DNA from: Mikrocytos mackini
Taxonomy: Eukaryota > Endomyxa > Ascetosporea > Mikrocytida > Mikrocytiidae
Direction of reading: 5' to 3'
Length of the DNA: 64,000 bases
NCBI GenBank assembly: GCA_030180075.1
Contig: JASNJN010000030.1
Span: forward strand, 1 to 64,000
Shown here: positions 28,115 through 38,671 of the stretch, piece after piece
How positions within the stretch are numbered: the stretch's first letter is position 1
Layout of the letters: every line of letters begins with the position of its first letter
Made by a program: the position numbers and the translations under genes
The notes under the pieces: model-generated
What the model saw: only the letters and a program-made list of their open reading frames with translations
Databases searched by the model: none
Told to the model about the DNA's origin: nothing

Positions 28115-28597
28115 GCTTTGGTGTGTCCGTCCCGAGAAACAGGGTGTGGGATTGTTGAGCCGTAGGGTTTTCTTTGAAAATAAAATTTTTAAACTTTAAA
28201 CAAACATAACGCATGTAGGAGTTATTTGAACAAGGCGTAGTCGTGTTATAGTACTATTAAAGCGTGAAGTCGTTTTTGTTGTTATCTGACTAAATTTACT
28301 GGCTTAAAAACACCACGGATCAATCCACCAAAAAAAGCACTTTTATGGCTTATTTTAGAGTGATGGTAGTGTTTTGATAAATGTTTGCAATCCGATTAAC
28401 GAGGTATTTTTAATTAAGAAGTTAATTTTTCAACATTTGTTTTAAAACACTAAACTTTTTATACACACTACGTTTTCTAAAAAATGAACCGAGAATGGTT
28501 TGATATTTATACCAAACATAAGCTCAGTTAATTATAAAGGCTTAAAAACAAGTACAAAATTTTGTTTTGTGTAGATATTAAGTCAATCTACAAACTA

Positions 28598-29262
28598 GGT
28601 GTAATCAAGATTAATAAGTGTGAAGCGTAGACACAGTCTAACTTGTCACATAGCCACTAAACATGTTGTATAAAACATAATTTACTCACCTTAATTATTT
28701 TAAAATTATTTAATTAAAACCCGAAAACAAAAGGTTGTTTTACGATGTTTTTCTATTTACATGAAAATATAAATTGTAACAACAACTTTTTGATTTTACT
28801 TTTTAAATACCATAAAGTATTTAAATTGTTATGAGTTGTCCGATGAAGGACAACTCGAAGCTTAATGTCAAATTTGTTTGCAGTACCTTTTCATTAAATG
28901 GCTAATATTCGATTAATAATTTTTATATATCTAAACAAAACATATATCAAATAAAAACTTCTATTAAACCGATTAATCTTAAAAATAAAGGTTCTGATAC
29001 CTTTAGATATGTTACAAAACTTTCCAAACTATCCCGCTTATTTCTAATAAATTTATTAAACAGATATCAATTAGAATGTATGGGAAATGAATGGATGGAG
29101 ATTGAGCAAAATTTGTTAAGAAATACGAAGAAATTAAAACAGCTTAACGTATATATTATTAAATATGTTATGTGAAAATAATTGAAATCAAAAGTTTGTA
29201 TTATGTATTGTATAATACACAAACAAACAAAAGTAAAAGTTTGCATCTAATTTAATATTTAT
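28598..29262. other. Intergenic with one strong hairpin
   Basis: AT-rich DNA without a gene. At 28833-28856 a perfect 9-bp stem GAGTTGTCC/GGACAACTC with a 6-base loop stands out. It could be a Helitron 3' hairpin, but no CTRR terminus follows on either strand. Confidence 0.5.
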
Positions 29263-30919
29263 TTATTTTGTTGAGTGTATCTCTTCTAATCTGTTATGTT
29301 CCGATACTCGTGCTTTAACTTGAGGATTTTCTCCTATTTTCATAAATCTTTCTAAAGAAAATGGACAAATTCTTAAATTTCCAAACTCCGTTATCCGGCT
29401 AAGAGCTACGTAGCTCAGCCCTGGACAAAATTCCCGTTTCCCAATATCTATAACCGCTCTTTGAAGAGTCATTCCTTGACTTTTATGGATTGTAAGAGCA
29501 TATGCACTTTTAATGGGAAATTGTGTCCTATTTTTCTATAATCATAATCATGTTGCACGGTAATCTTTTGTATCGGAACTAACTCAGGTTCGGTTGGTAA
29601 TAATTTATTTCTTTTTTCAGACTCTATCAATAAGACATCAGGAATATATTCACCCTCATACTGGCAAAAAATCACTTCCCTAAGTATCCCCATTGATCCA
29701 TTGGCTAAACCCATCTCAACATTGTAGTTGTATGTTAAATAAACAGGAGAATTTAACGATAAGAATACAACAAAATCTAAATTTCCCAATAGATTGCTTT
29801 GAACATTCATCATTGAGTGATGTGAATCTATTGCTCTGGAATAATATAATTTATCATTGGATTGCATCAACCTCTGATAATTATAAAGTTTTGTCTCTGC
29901 ATTCGTTGAAAACAATTTGATGCAATTTGTTAAATCTTCCAAATTTTCATGTGAAATAAAATTATTTTCAAAATCTCCCAGTCTTGTTCACTTGGCTTTC
30001 CAAAGCGTAATCTTTCCAATATTTTTACAAATCTCTTTGATGTTTCCGATTGCTGTCGCATTATTTTGTCCAGGATAAACACTTGGTCAAATTCTATATA
30101 TAAGCCATGACCAACAATATCTTCAAATCTTATGGCATTCTTGGCGTACAAAGGCATTCCTTTAACGGGAGGTAATGGAAAAATATCTCCACATAGTATC
30201 ACAGAAATACCACCAAATATTTGATCAGTTACCATTATTGTTTTTAATCGCAAATNTAGCCAGTACAAATCATAAGAACTCAACATAGAAAATTCATCAA
30301 TTAGCAAATATTTTCGAATTTCCATTTCTTTTTGCAATGATTTTAATGTATTTCCTCTTAGTTGTGTTTCTTTGCCTGTAGAAATGAGCAGTTTAAATAA
30401 TTTATGAAGAGTTGTAACATCGTTCCCAATATTAACTGCAGCAATTCCTGTAGTAGCACAAACTACCAACTTTTCCCCCAATAACAATTGTAGCTGTTTA
30501 ATTAAAAATGTTTTCCCTGTTCCGGCTGACCCATATATAATGGCTAATGTTCTGGATTTCTTTTTTAAATCATTTTCAAAATATTTAAATATATCCTTTT
30601 GTTTAGTTGTGAATGTTGTAATATGATTGGTGTCGAACAATATATCGTCGTTTAAAGTTTGTGAATGGCTATTTATATTATTTTCAAGTATGGGCCTTTT
30701 TTGTTCAATAACTGTTGATATATAGCTTGAGATATTTCATTTGTTTGAGTATGCGCATGTTGGTATAATAAATTATAAATACGTTCTTCTTTGTCTTCAT
30801 ACTCGATGTCCGGAATTCCGACAATATTATGCAATAATAAAAACAAATCCCCATCATTCTGGTTGTTCGTTGGGTCATCTAGACACTGTTCGTCATAATC
30901 ATCTACATAACCTAGATAG
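29263..30919 (-). pseudogene. Helitron-type PIF1-like helicase, frameshifted
   Basis: Minus-strand remains of a PIF1-family helicase such as occurs at the end of the Helitron Rep-helicase. Motifs in order: Walker A GSAGTGKT, then CATTGIAA, Walker B LLIDEFSML, GGISVILCGD, IMRQQ, GSMGILR, a KSQG block and the motif VI strand YVALSRIT. Shifts near 29935 and near 29515-29520 (visible as the KSAYALTIHKSQGM block jumping frame) break it, and an N sits at 30256. Helicase-adjacent acidic sequence continues upstream to about 30919, where the hAT composite begins. The Rep nuclease is not in the window. A generic PIF1 gene is possible, but the decay and neighbourhood favour a Helitron. Confidence 0.65.
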
Positions 30920-30927
30920 GGTTTTCC

Positions 30928-31124
30928 TAGACCGGATAATCGAATAATCGAAACCCGGATATTCAGCATTTTCCTGGGCCGTAGAGAATCGATTTTTTTT
31001 TCGATTATTTTGCATAATATTAGTAAAAACTGATAAGTATAGGGACATTACACATAAATAATATCACATTGATTGATTATTGATGTTTAATAGTTTGTGT
31101 AGTGTTTTTAATTTTTAAAATATT
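30928..31124. repeat. Left inverted repeat of composite hAT
   Basis: Reverse complement of 37620-37816 with scattered changes. Shared landmarks include the CGATTATTCGATTATCCGG end, an A-rich tract before CGATTCTC, and the AATCAATCAATGTGATATT block. Confidence 0.85.
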
Positions 31125-32693
31125 AAAATTTCAAAGAAAATCCAGATACTAAACGACAACACCACAAGCTATTGCAGACCTTGAAGAGATGTGTCGAACC
31201 CGGGGACGAAGAGACAAATATCGTCTACTAGTCAAATGAACAGCCAGAGGTAGTATGACCCCAATGGTGGAGGTCGACCAGGAAGTGGTCAAAGTAGTAC
31301 TTGGACTTGCAAGGAAGTTNGAAAAGAAGACCATTGCCCAAATCATGGAAGAAATCGGTCCTAATACTATCCTTGAACAGTTAGCCATTACTACAAAAGA
31401 AGGTTGGGTACAAAGGTTGATCTGGAAAGAAATCCAAGATCTTTTCTACAGCCATGGACAAAGAGAAGAAATGGCATACAAGCGGTGGTTGGAAGAACAC
31501 CCTGAGGAGGTCGAAAAAGCCCTAGATAAAGCGGCAGAATTAAAAAAAAACAAAAATCTATGACCATTCAAAAGGAATGTGAAAGTCTCCCAAAAGTAAA
31601 TAAAAATAATGAGGAGCAAGATAAAGTTGCAACAAAGACAACAAAATCAAAATCAGGGCGTATAAAGCGTAAAGCAAAAACCCCAATTGACCTTGTACCA
31701 GACAGAGGTAACAAAACCCCCCTTGAGAAGGGAAAACATGATATTTCGAGAAATATACATCCTACAATAAGTAGCGATCTCATAGAAGTTGTTAAAAGTG
31801 AGACTCATTTGAAAAGCCATCACCTTGCAACGAGCAGCGGATTTCATGTTCAAAAAACGGACAGTACTATTATAAGTAGTCTTCACCCTGCGACAGGCTG
31901 CGGTATCAAGGTTGACAAAACTAATAAAACTACCATAAGTAGTATTGACAACGCAAAGCATAGCGTCCCAAAACCACAACAAACGGACAAACAAAAATTA
32001 GGTGTACACAACCTTGAAGATAAATTAAATTTAAAAGACAGTGAAAAAAGAGAAGACGATGTGCGCAGTAATTACCCTGCGGAAACCAGCGGTGCAATTA
32101 TCGCCAACAAAAAAGAAAACCAAGAACGTGGTTTTATTCTTAAACAACCTGAACCGTTTTTAAAGGAGGTCGGAGAATCCCAACTCGAATGGCGTACCTG
32201 GTTTGATGAATTCACGGTATTTCTAACAGCCAACAATTATGACAATTTCCCTAAAGATAGGATAGTAGCTGTTTTAAAGCACTGTCTGGGGACCGAAGGA
32301 AATCGATTACTACGAAGCTTAGAAATCCCAATTTCTACAATTGAGGACATTGATGCTGCCATGAATAAGCATTACTACAGTGTAGCAACCGCAACAACAA
32401 AGAGATGCGAGTTCGTAAATAGGATCAAAAGGAATGGTGAATCCAATGAAACGTTCGTAGAAGTACTGAAGGAAATAGCATTAGAATGCAATTTCAAAGA
32501 AGAAAAGAATAACTGGGTGCGTGATATATTTATAAATGGTTTATATGACCAGTCTCTGCGCAATACATTATTATTTAAAAACTTGGAGACCCTGGAAGAG
32601 GTCTTAGACTTTATAAGAGAAACACAGCAAAGTATTAGAGAAAATCGACGGCCTAATAATCCTTTTCCAATTCAATCACCAAGAATGGTTCCG
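31123..32693 (+). pseudogene. Retrotransposon gag-like gene, left palindrome arm
   Basis: The 1,571-bp left arm of a large inverted repeat, encoding on the plus strand the same gag-like protein as the right arm. Lesions specific to this arm: the start codon is ACG where the right arm has ATG; a TGA replaces the Trp codon at about 31237; and an A-run of nine (ten in the other arm) near 31540 shifts the frame. After that the frame is open from 31560 through the capsid-like part (FLKEVGESQLEWRTWFDEF, then the MNKHYYSVATATTKRCEF block) to the palindrome centre, where it is cut before the zinc knuckles. The internal part has imperfect repeats around HPATSSG/HPATGCG and IISS. Gag identity rests on the zinc knuckles of the other copy. 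Confidence 0.65.
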
Positions 32694-32932
32694 TCTACAA
32701 TATTTACCTTCCCATTCCTAGGAGGATTTCTACGATCTTCGTCATTTTGTCTTTTTGAAAAATATCTTGCAAAGTGGTGTCTACCTCCGCAATAATCACA
32801 CCTTTTACCCTCAGCAGGACAATTTCTTCTATTATGTTCGTGGAAACCGCCGCAACGTGGACAAGATTGTATGCTTGTGTATGGTCTCGGTTGCGGGGTA
32901 TAACTAAACTGATACTGATTGTATCCAAAAGG
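32694..32932. repeat. Asymmetric centre of the gag palindrome
   Basis: 239 bp present only once. On the minus strand it encodes the nucleocapsid part of gag: CPRCGGFHEHNRRNC (C-x2-C-x5-H-x4-C) and CDYCGGRHHFARYF, where the last zinc ligand of the second knuckle is Phe instead of Cys. Confidence 0.75.
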
Positions 32933-34474
32933 CGGAACCATTCTTGGTGATTGAATTGGAAAAGGATTATTAGGCCGTCGATTTTCTCTAATACTTTGCT
33001 GTGTTTCTCTTATAAAGTCTAAGACCTCTTCCAGGGTCTCCAAGTTTTTAAATAATAATGTATTGCGCAGAGACTGGTCATATAAACCATTTATAAATAT
33101 ATCACGCACCCAGTTATTCTTTTCTTCTTTGAAATTGAATTCTAATGCTATTTCCTTCAGTACTTCTACGAACGTTTCATTGGATTCACCATTCCTTTTG
33201 ATCCTATTTACGAACTCGCATCTCTTTGTTGTTGCGGTTGCTACACTGTAGTAATGCTTATTCATGGCAGCATCAATGTCCTCAATTGTAGAAATTGGGA
33301 TTTCTAAGCTTCGTAGTAATCGATTTCCTTCGGTCCCCAGACAGTGCTTTAAAACAGCTACTATCCTATCTTTAGGGAAATTGTCATAATTGTTGGCTGT
33401 TAGAAATACCGTGAATTCATCAAACCAGGTACGCCATTCGAGTTGGGGTTCTCCGACCTCCTTTAAAAACGGTTCAGGTTGTTTAAGAATAAAACCACGT
33501 TATTGGTTTTCTTTTTTGTTAGTGATAGTTGTACCGCTGGTTTCCGCAGAGTCATTACTACGCACATCGTCTTGCCTTTTTTCACTGTCTTTTAAATTTA
33601 ATTTATCTTCAAGGTTGTGTACACCTAATTTTTGTTTGTCCGTTTGTTGTGGTTTTGGGACGCTATGCTTTGCGTTGTCAATACTACTTATGGTAGTTTT
33701 ATTAGTTTTGTCAACCTTGATACCGCAGCCTGTCGCAGGGTGAAGACTACTTATAATAGTACTGTCCGTTTTTTGAACATGAAATCCGCTGCTCGTTGCA
33801 GGGTGATGGATTTTCAAATGAGTCTCACTTTTAACAACTTCTATGAGATCGCTACTTATTGTAGGGTGTATATTTCTCGGAATATCATGTTTTCCCTTCT
33901 CAAGGGGGGTTTTGTTACCTCTGTCTGGTACAGGGTCAATTGGGGTTTTTGCTTTACGCTTTATACGCCCTGATTTTGATTTTGTTGTCTTTGTTGTAAC
34001 TTTATCTTGCTCCTCATTATTTTTATTTACTTTTGGGAGACTTTCACATTCCTTTTGAATGGCCATAAATTTTTGTTTTTTTTTTAATTCTGCCGCTTTA
34101 TCTAGGGCTTTTTCAACCTCCTCAGGGTGTTCTTCCAACCACCGCCTGTATGCCATTTCTTCTCTTTGTCCATGGCTGTAGAAAAGATCTTGGATTTCTT
34201 TCCAGATCAACCTTTGTACCCAACCTTCTTTTGTAGTAATGGCTAACTGTTCAAGGATTGCATTAGGACCGATTTCTTCCCTGATTTGGGCAATGGTCTT
34301 CCTTTCAAACTTCTTTGCAAGTCCAAGTACTACTTTGACCACTTCCTGGTCGACCTCCACCATTGGGGTCATACTACCTCTGGCTGTCCATTTGACTAGT
34401 AGACGGTATTTATCTCTTCGTCCCAGGGTTCGACACATTTCTTTAAGGTCTGCAATAGCTTGTGGGGTTGTCAT
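32694..34474 (-). pseudogene. Retrotransposon gag-like gene, right palindrome arm
   Basis: The better-preserved copy. It starts with ATG at 34474, just after an AAATTT-type motif. Residues 1-150 form a well-ordered, charged helical region (MTTPQAIADLKEMCRTLG...). A repetitive Thr/Ser/Lys-rich middle follows, then a TAA at 33500-33502 where the other arm has GAA. The frame then continues into the capsid-like domain and two zinc knuckles, and is truncated at the centre near 32694. No protease or polymerase follows. The protein resembles LTR-retrotransposon gag by capsid-plus-knuckle layout; the N-terminal domain is unknown to me. Confidence 0.65.
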
Positions 34475-34504
34475 TTAGTATCTGGATTTTCTTTGAAATT
34501 TTAA
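32933..34504. repeat. Right arm of gag palindrome
   Basis: 1,572 bp, inverted copy of 31123-32693 with scattered substitutions and single-base indels, so the duplication is not brand new. Confidence 0.9.
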
Positions 34505-34769
34505 AATTTATAAATATTTATGTGCATTATATTTGCAAGATATTCTGATTACTTTCAAAGCATGTTTCACTTGTTTAACAATATAAATGAACTGATTAAC
34601 AACAAAAAACCTACTAATTTCACCTATAAAAATAATAACGACTAATAAAAATTTAAACTCGGAAAAATTGATTGTACAACAGATATAGATATAGCCACGC
34701 ATGATAAGACAAAATACGAAACAGCTGAGGTTTTATTTGCACTTTCTACATACATAGATATGTGCACGC

Positions 34770-35001
34770 TAGTGTGTTCGCGGGACGGGATGACGGGAAA
34801 TTTCCGAAAATTGGGAGCTCATTATTTTGAACACCAATACATTATTTTCATGAATTCGAACTTTATTTTATTCGATATCAATTAAATAACAGGAAAAGGG
34901 TATTTGCAGGTATTTTCTAATGGATATTTCATAACAAAAAAAATTTTGCTCCCGGGATAATCCCGTGGAAGTCCAAAAAAGTCGGGAAATCGAACACACT
35001 A
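34770..35001. mobile_element. 232-bp hAT MITE, copy 1
   Basis: Ends TAGTGTGTTCG...CGAACACACTA. Flanks GTGCACGC (34762-34769) and CTGCACGC (35002-35009) form an 8-bp duplication with one mismatch. It has the same length and sequence family as the inverted copy at 45353-45584. Confidence 0.85.
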
Positions 35002-35735
35002 CTGCACGCCCATAACCCCATCTTATATACATCGATTGGTGTAAACAATTCCAAATAAAGAAAGGCACACAGACGATTAAGAGCGCACTTTAAATATGGA
35101 TGGAGGAACATGTTCTTACGCCTACCAACCCATATACACGTTTTAATAAGTACCAGATACATGTTAAACATGGTAAATAATATAAAAACAACTTCAATAC
35201 GAGCGTAAAGAACCAACAGAAGAGTGAATGAAAACTAAATGAAGAAGCGACTCAATATAAAAGGCATCGTATATCTTTTCTAATTGATGTACATTAAACC
35301 CCAACCACATAGAACCGAATACAAAATGTTTACCAGCTTGAGGATTCAGATTAATATGTGAGACATATATAAAAAGCAATAACAGAGAATATACGTATAT
35401 TGCGTTTTATCTAACACACAACCGCTTCAAGAAACAAGTGGATTGCAATGCAAACAAAGATCAACAGAAAAGAAATTTATAAATAGATAATATATGCGAC
35501 AAAAAGTAATCTACAGAATTTAATAGAAATTCCGAAAATTTATTTTGATCATAAAATAATTATAGATATTATAATAAAGCTTAGTATTTGAGTTAATATT
35601 TAATTGATCTTGTAAATAATTTATTATAATATGGAGATAAATTTATACTTTACATTCCATAGCATTTTGAAAGCTAAACAAAATTATAATTGCATAGATT
35701 ATTTATATAGTTGCTAAATTCGTCAATATAATTAA
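35002..35735. other. Non-coding interior of composite hAT
   Basis: Slightly less AT-rich up to about 35420, then very AT-rich. Several short overlapping open frames exist on the minus strand, but none has recognisable domains. I see no clear element ends. The preceding stretch 34505-34769 is likewise empty. Confidence 0.4.
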
Positions 35736-37597
35736 TTATTGGTCTTGCTGTTTACTCTGATAAATAAATTTAAAAAACATAATTTGGTTCAATTTTTTCA
35801 CCGATAATCTGTTTCTTTGTTTAGTTAGCACTGTTCCCGCGACTTAAAAACTTCTTTCAACTTCTACGTTGTTGGGTTTAATTGAATTATACCAACTTTC
35901 TAGGTTACTCAATAACACTCCTTTTTTATTAACTTCGAAAAAGATATTTACTTCATTGTTAAATTTTCCCCAGAGATTATCTCTGGTTATATTCGAATTA
36001 GATCTTTGTAAATTTTGTGACTGTAGCGTATTTTCCGAGTCTAAAATTCTCTGTTGTAGGCTCTTTATATGATTAACTTCCGTCTGTTCAGAGGAAGGCA
36101 CGTACACTTCAATTCCTTGTGTTTCGTTTTCAATTCCAATGTTTTCATTTCGTGACACAGGTGAGTTTTCTGATAAGTTACCGTGCTTTAATAGCAGGTT
36201 ATAAAACAAAAGTATATCAAAGTCTCTTGATTTACGTCTGAAAAAGTCAAGTTGCTTTTCAAGGTCTGTATTCATTCGTTTAGTGAGTTGAAATTCCAGT
36301 TGTGATTTAAAATCTCTATAGAATGGATCGTCCATTTCATCTAACTTTTCAAATATGTATTCAATTGAAACAAAAACATCCAAAAGACGTGATTCTCTGC
36401 GGCTATTCGATACAAACACCGCATTTACAATTTCTAATAAACTTACCGTTTTATTTAACAAAATCATTTCTTCTCTTGTTATATAAAAGGATATATCCGT
36501 AGTTGTGAGTAATTCTTGAATTGTAGAATAATTTTTGAGAAAAGATTTTAACATAGGATATGTGGAATTCCAGCGAATATCTGTGGCGAGTTTCAAATTA
36601 TTCCATCCTATGGCCTGTGTGTATTCTGATTTTGAACGTAATGTCTTTATTAACGATTTTACTTTGTGAATAACATCCGAAAGGAATAGTCCATCATTGG
36701 CATTCTCCGTTTCGTAGTCATCTTGATCATCAACCGAAGAGTCTGTAAACGGTTGGGGAGCATCTTCGTCTGTTGTAAAGTCTTCATCATTAGTATTAGT
36801 ATAATAGGGAATTGTGGATGTGGTTATTCTTTGGCTCTCGTTATTCGATTGTAGAAATTTTTTTATGACAAGATTTGAAGTATGTAAAAAACAAATTTGG
36901 TGATGAAATGGAACCATATTGCCAAGCGATTTCATCATGTTGCAACCATCTGTAACAAGGCATATAAAGTTTTTTTCCACATACAGATTATAAGTACTCA
37001 AAACTGACTTCAGTTTTCGTAACAATTAACTGCAGTAAATGGTGTAAATACTTCATAAAGCCCAAGAAAAAAATAATTTTTTTCCGATGATATTGTCACA
37101 TTAATGAAACGCTTATGATTTGATGACAGCCATTCATCAGTATACAAGGTGAATAATTTGTTCTGTGCTATTAATTCTTTTAATTCTTCAATAAGTTTTT
37201 TCTTTTTAATTTCGTATTCTTTGTTTAAAATTGATTCGATTTTATTGTAAGATTTAGGAAAAGCTGAATTATGTGTTTTTGATAAATTTCTTTGTATAAC
37301 TTCACTTTTTAATAATTGATTAATAGATAAATTGTCAACTACAAGTAGTTTGACAATGTCTATTTCAATAGGTTCGGGCTTTCTTAAAAATGAATCTAAA
37401 GTTGTTTGTGTTCTTACCGCACTAGATTGTCGACTGAGATTTATAAACTCATTATAGTGGGTACGATGTTGGGTTTCCAAATGCCGGATTATAGTAGAAG
37501 TCGATGATCCAGACAAAGTATAGGAAGTAAAGCAAACTCGACACTTTGTTCGTGTTGACGATTCTTTGATAAAGAAATTCCATATTTGACTAACCAT
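35736..37597 (-). pseudogene. hAT transposase, BED finger to dimerisation domain
   Basis: Start at 37597 (MVSQIWNFFIKES) after an AAATTT-type motif. It has an N-terminal BED-type zinc finger (CRVC ... HLETQH), a first catalytic Asp region (LYTDEW), a second (CLVTDGCNMM), and a C-terminal dimerisation region (VEVERSF). Two lesions: a frameshift at about 37010-37025 between two overlapping frames, and an in-frame TAA at 35844-35846 right after ERSF. Beyond the TAA the same frame continues with the expected hAT signature (VAGTVLTKQRNRLS) to a final TAA at 35736-35738. It would otherwise be close to full length. The gene supplies the transposase for its own composite element. Confidence 0.75.
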
Positions 37598-37828
37598 TAA
37601 AAATTTAAAATTTGAAAATAATATTTTAAAAATTAAAAACACTACAGAAACTATTAAACATCAATAATCAATCAATGTGATATTATTTATGTGTATCATC
37701 CCTATACTATTCAGTTTTCGCTAATATTATGCAAAAAAATCGAAAAAAAAATCGATTCTCGACGGTCCAGGAAAATGCTGAATATCCGGGTTTCGATTAT
37801 TCGATTATCCGGTCTGGGGAAACACTAG

Positions 37829-38139
37829 GTCCAGCGAAGAAGAACTTTAGGATAGGATGCTTGAATCCAATTAATTCTGAAGGAACTATTGAAGGCAAAA
37901 TCAACCAGATACAGTACCCTATCACAATTGACAGCAGAGCTGATTGCACATTTGTAAACAATTCAGTGACAAAGGGCATGCAAACTACGGTGTTGAAGAG
38001 ACCACTCGAAGTTGTCTTTGGTAACGGTATCGCCTCTACAATCAACGAAGAAGTCACTTTTACACTCACCTTAGAGGACCTACCTACACACATTCTTCAT
38101 CAGAGCTTTTGTACTCCCCGAATTACCTGTACCAGTTAA
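37829..38139 (+). pseudogene. Ty3-type protease fragment
   Basis: A plus-strand frame with a retropepsin-like active-site strand ITIDSRADCTFVNN, where DSG has become DSR, and downstream strands PLEVVFGNG and FTLTLEDLP. It is a scrap of a retroelement pol polyprotein directly outside the right end of the composite hAT. No RT follows. Confidence 0.5.
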
Positions 38140-38671
38140 GGTAGAGTTTCCAATTATCGACTTTGAAAAATGAAACCGGTATCGTCTCTTACAATCTAAT
38201 ACCGGTATTATCGGTTTTTAATTATTCTTTGATTTGCCTGGATATTTTGTTTAAAATCTCCAAAAATATCGAGGAAATATAAATTCTCCATTTCAGTATA
38301 CTCATAGATGCTACTATAAAACTAAAGACTACGAATATTTCTATTTATTAACATCGTATTTAAAATATACATGGTGTTTTCTTTGGATTTAAATATAAAC
38401 AGTATTAAAATATGTATGTTATACTTGTTAAAATAAAATTCTTTAATATAATATGATCAAAATACTAAACTAAATTTTAAATCATTGAAAATCTACGTTT
38501 TCTTAAGAAATTAATAATATTGTAAAATTATAATAACCAAGGCAGATAAACTAAGAAATATATATATGGAAATAATTCATCATAGAAATTATAAAGCATT
38601 AAATTCTATTTGTATGTGAAGTATATATAATATCTTAATCTTTATGTAGGTATGAGTAAAAATATAATAAT
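38140..38671. other. Intergenic, very AT-rich
   Basis: No gene. Around 38170-38220 there are AAACCGGTAT/ATACCGGT-type palindromic bits that may be old transposon ends. Nothing else is supported. Confidence 0.4.

Larger units (their letters stand above)
26624..28588. mobile_element. Long-TIR foldback element, MULE-like
   Basis: 1,965 bp made of two 795-bp inverted arms (26624-27418 and 27794-28588) around a 375-bp spacer. The arms look essentially identical: they encode the same short peptides in opposite directions. Direct repeats TACAAACTA flank it at 26615-26623 and 28589-28597 (9 bp, ten if the shared G is counted). A 9-10 bp duplication and very long terminal repeats fit the Mutator superfamily. 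There is no transposase. The left end lies 66 bp from the Ty3 element. Confidence 0.85.
30928..37816 (-). mobile_element. Composite hAT element with promoter-bearing TIRs
   Basis: The outer ends are 197-bp inverted repeats: 30928-31124 and 37620-37816. They start (C/T)AGACCGGATAATCG and include the AT-rich stretch just upstream of the transposase start. The right side carries the hAT transposase pseudogene; the left side instead runs into a giant gag palindrome (31123-34504). No matching 8-bp target duplication is found (flanks GGTTTTCC left, GGGAAACA right), and the two flanks belong to different elements (Helitron left, Ty3 protease scrap right), so rearrangement after insertion is likely. 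Confidence 0.6.

Noticed and set aside
28833-28856. Helitron 3' terminal hairpin
   Set aside because: The stem is perfect but no CTRR follows on either strand, so it stays an unexplained hairpin.
31568-33973. Paired open frames antisense to the gag palindrome
   Set aside because: They are mirror shadows of the gag frames and change with the same indels.
34929-35379. Membrane-protein-like short frames on the minus strand
   Set aside because: They overlap in different frames, cross the MITE boundary and have no domain; probably chance.
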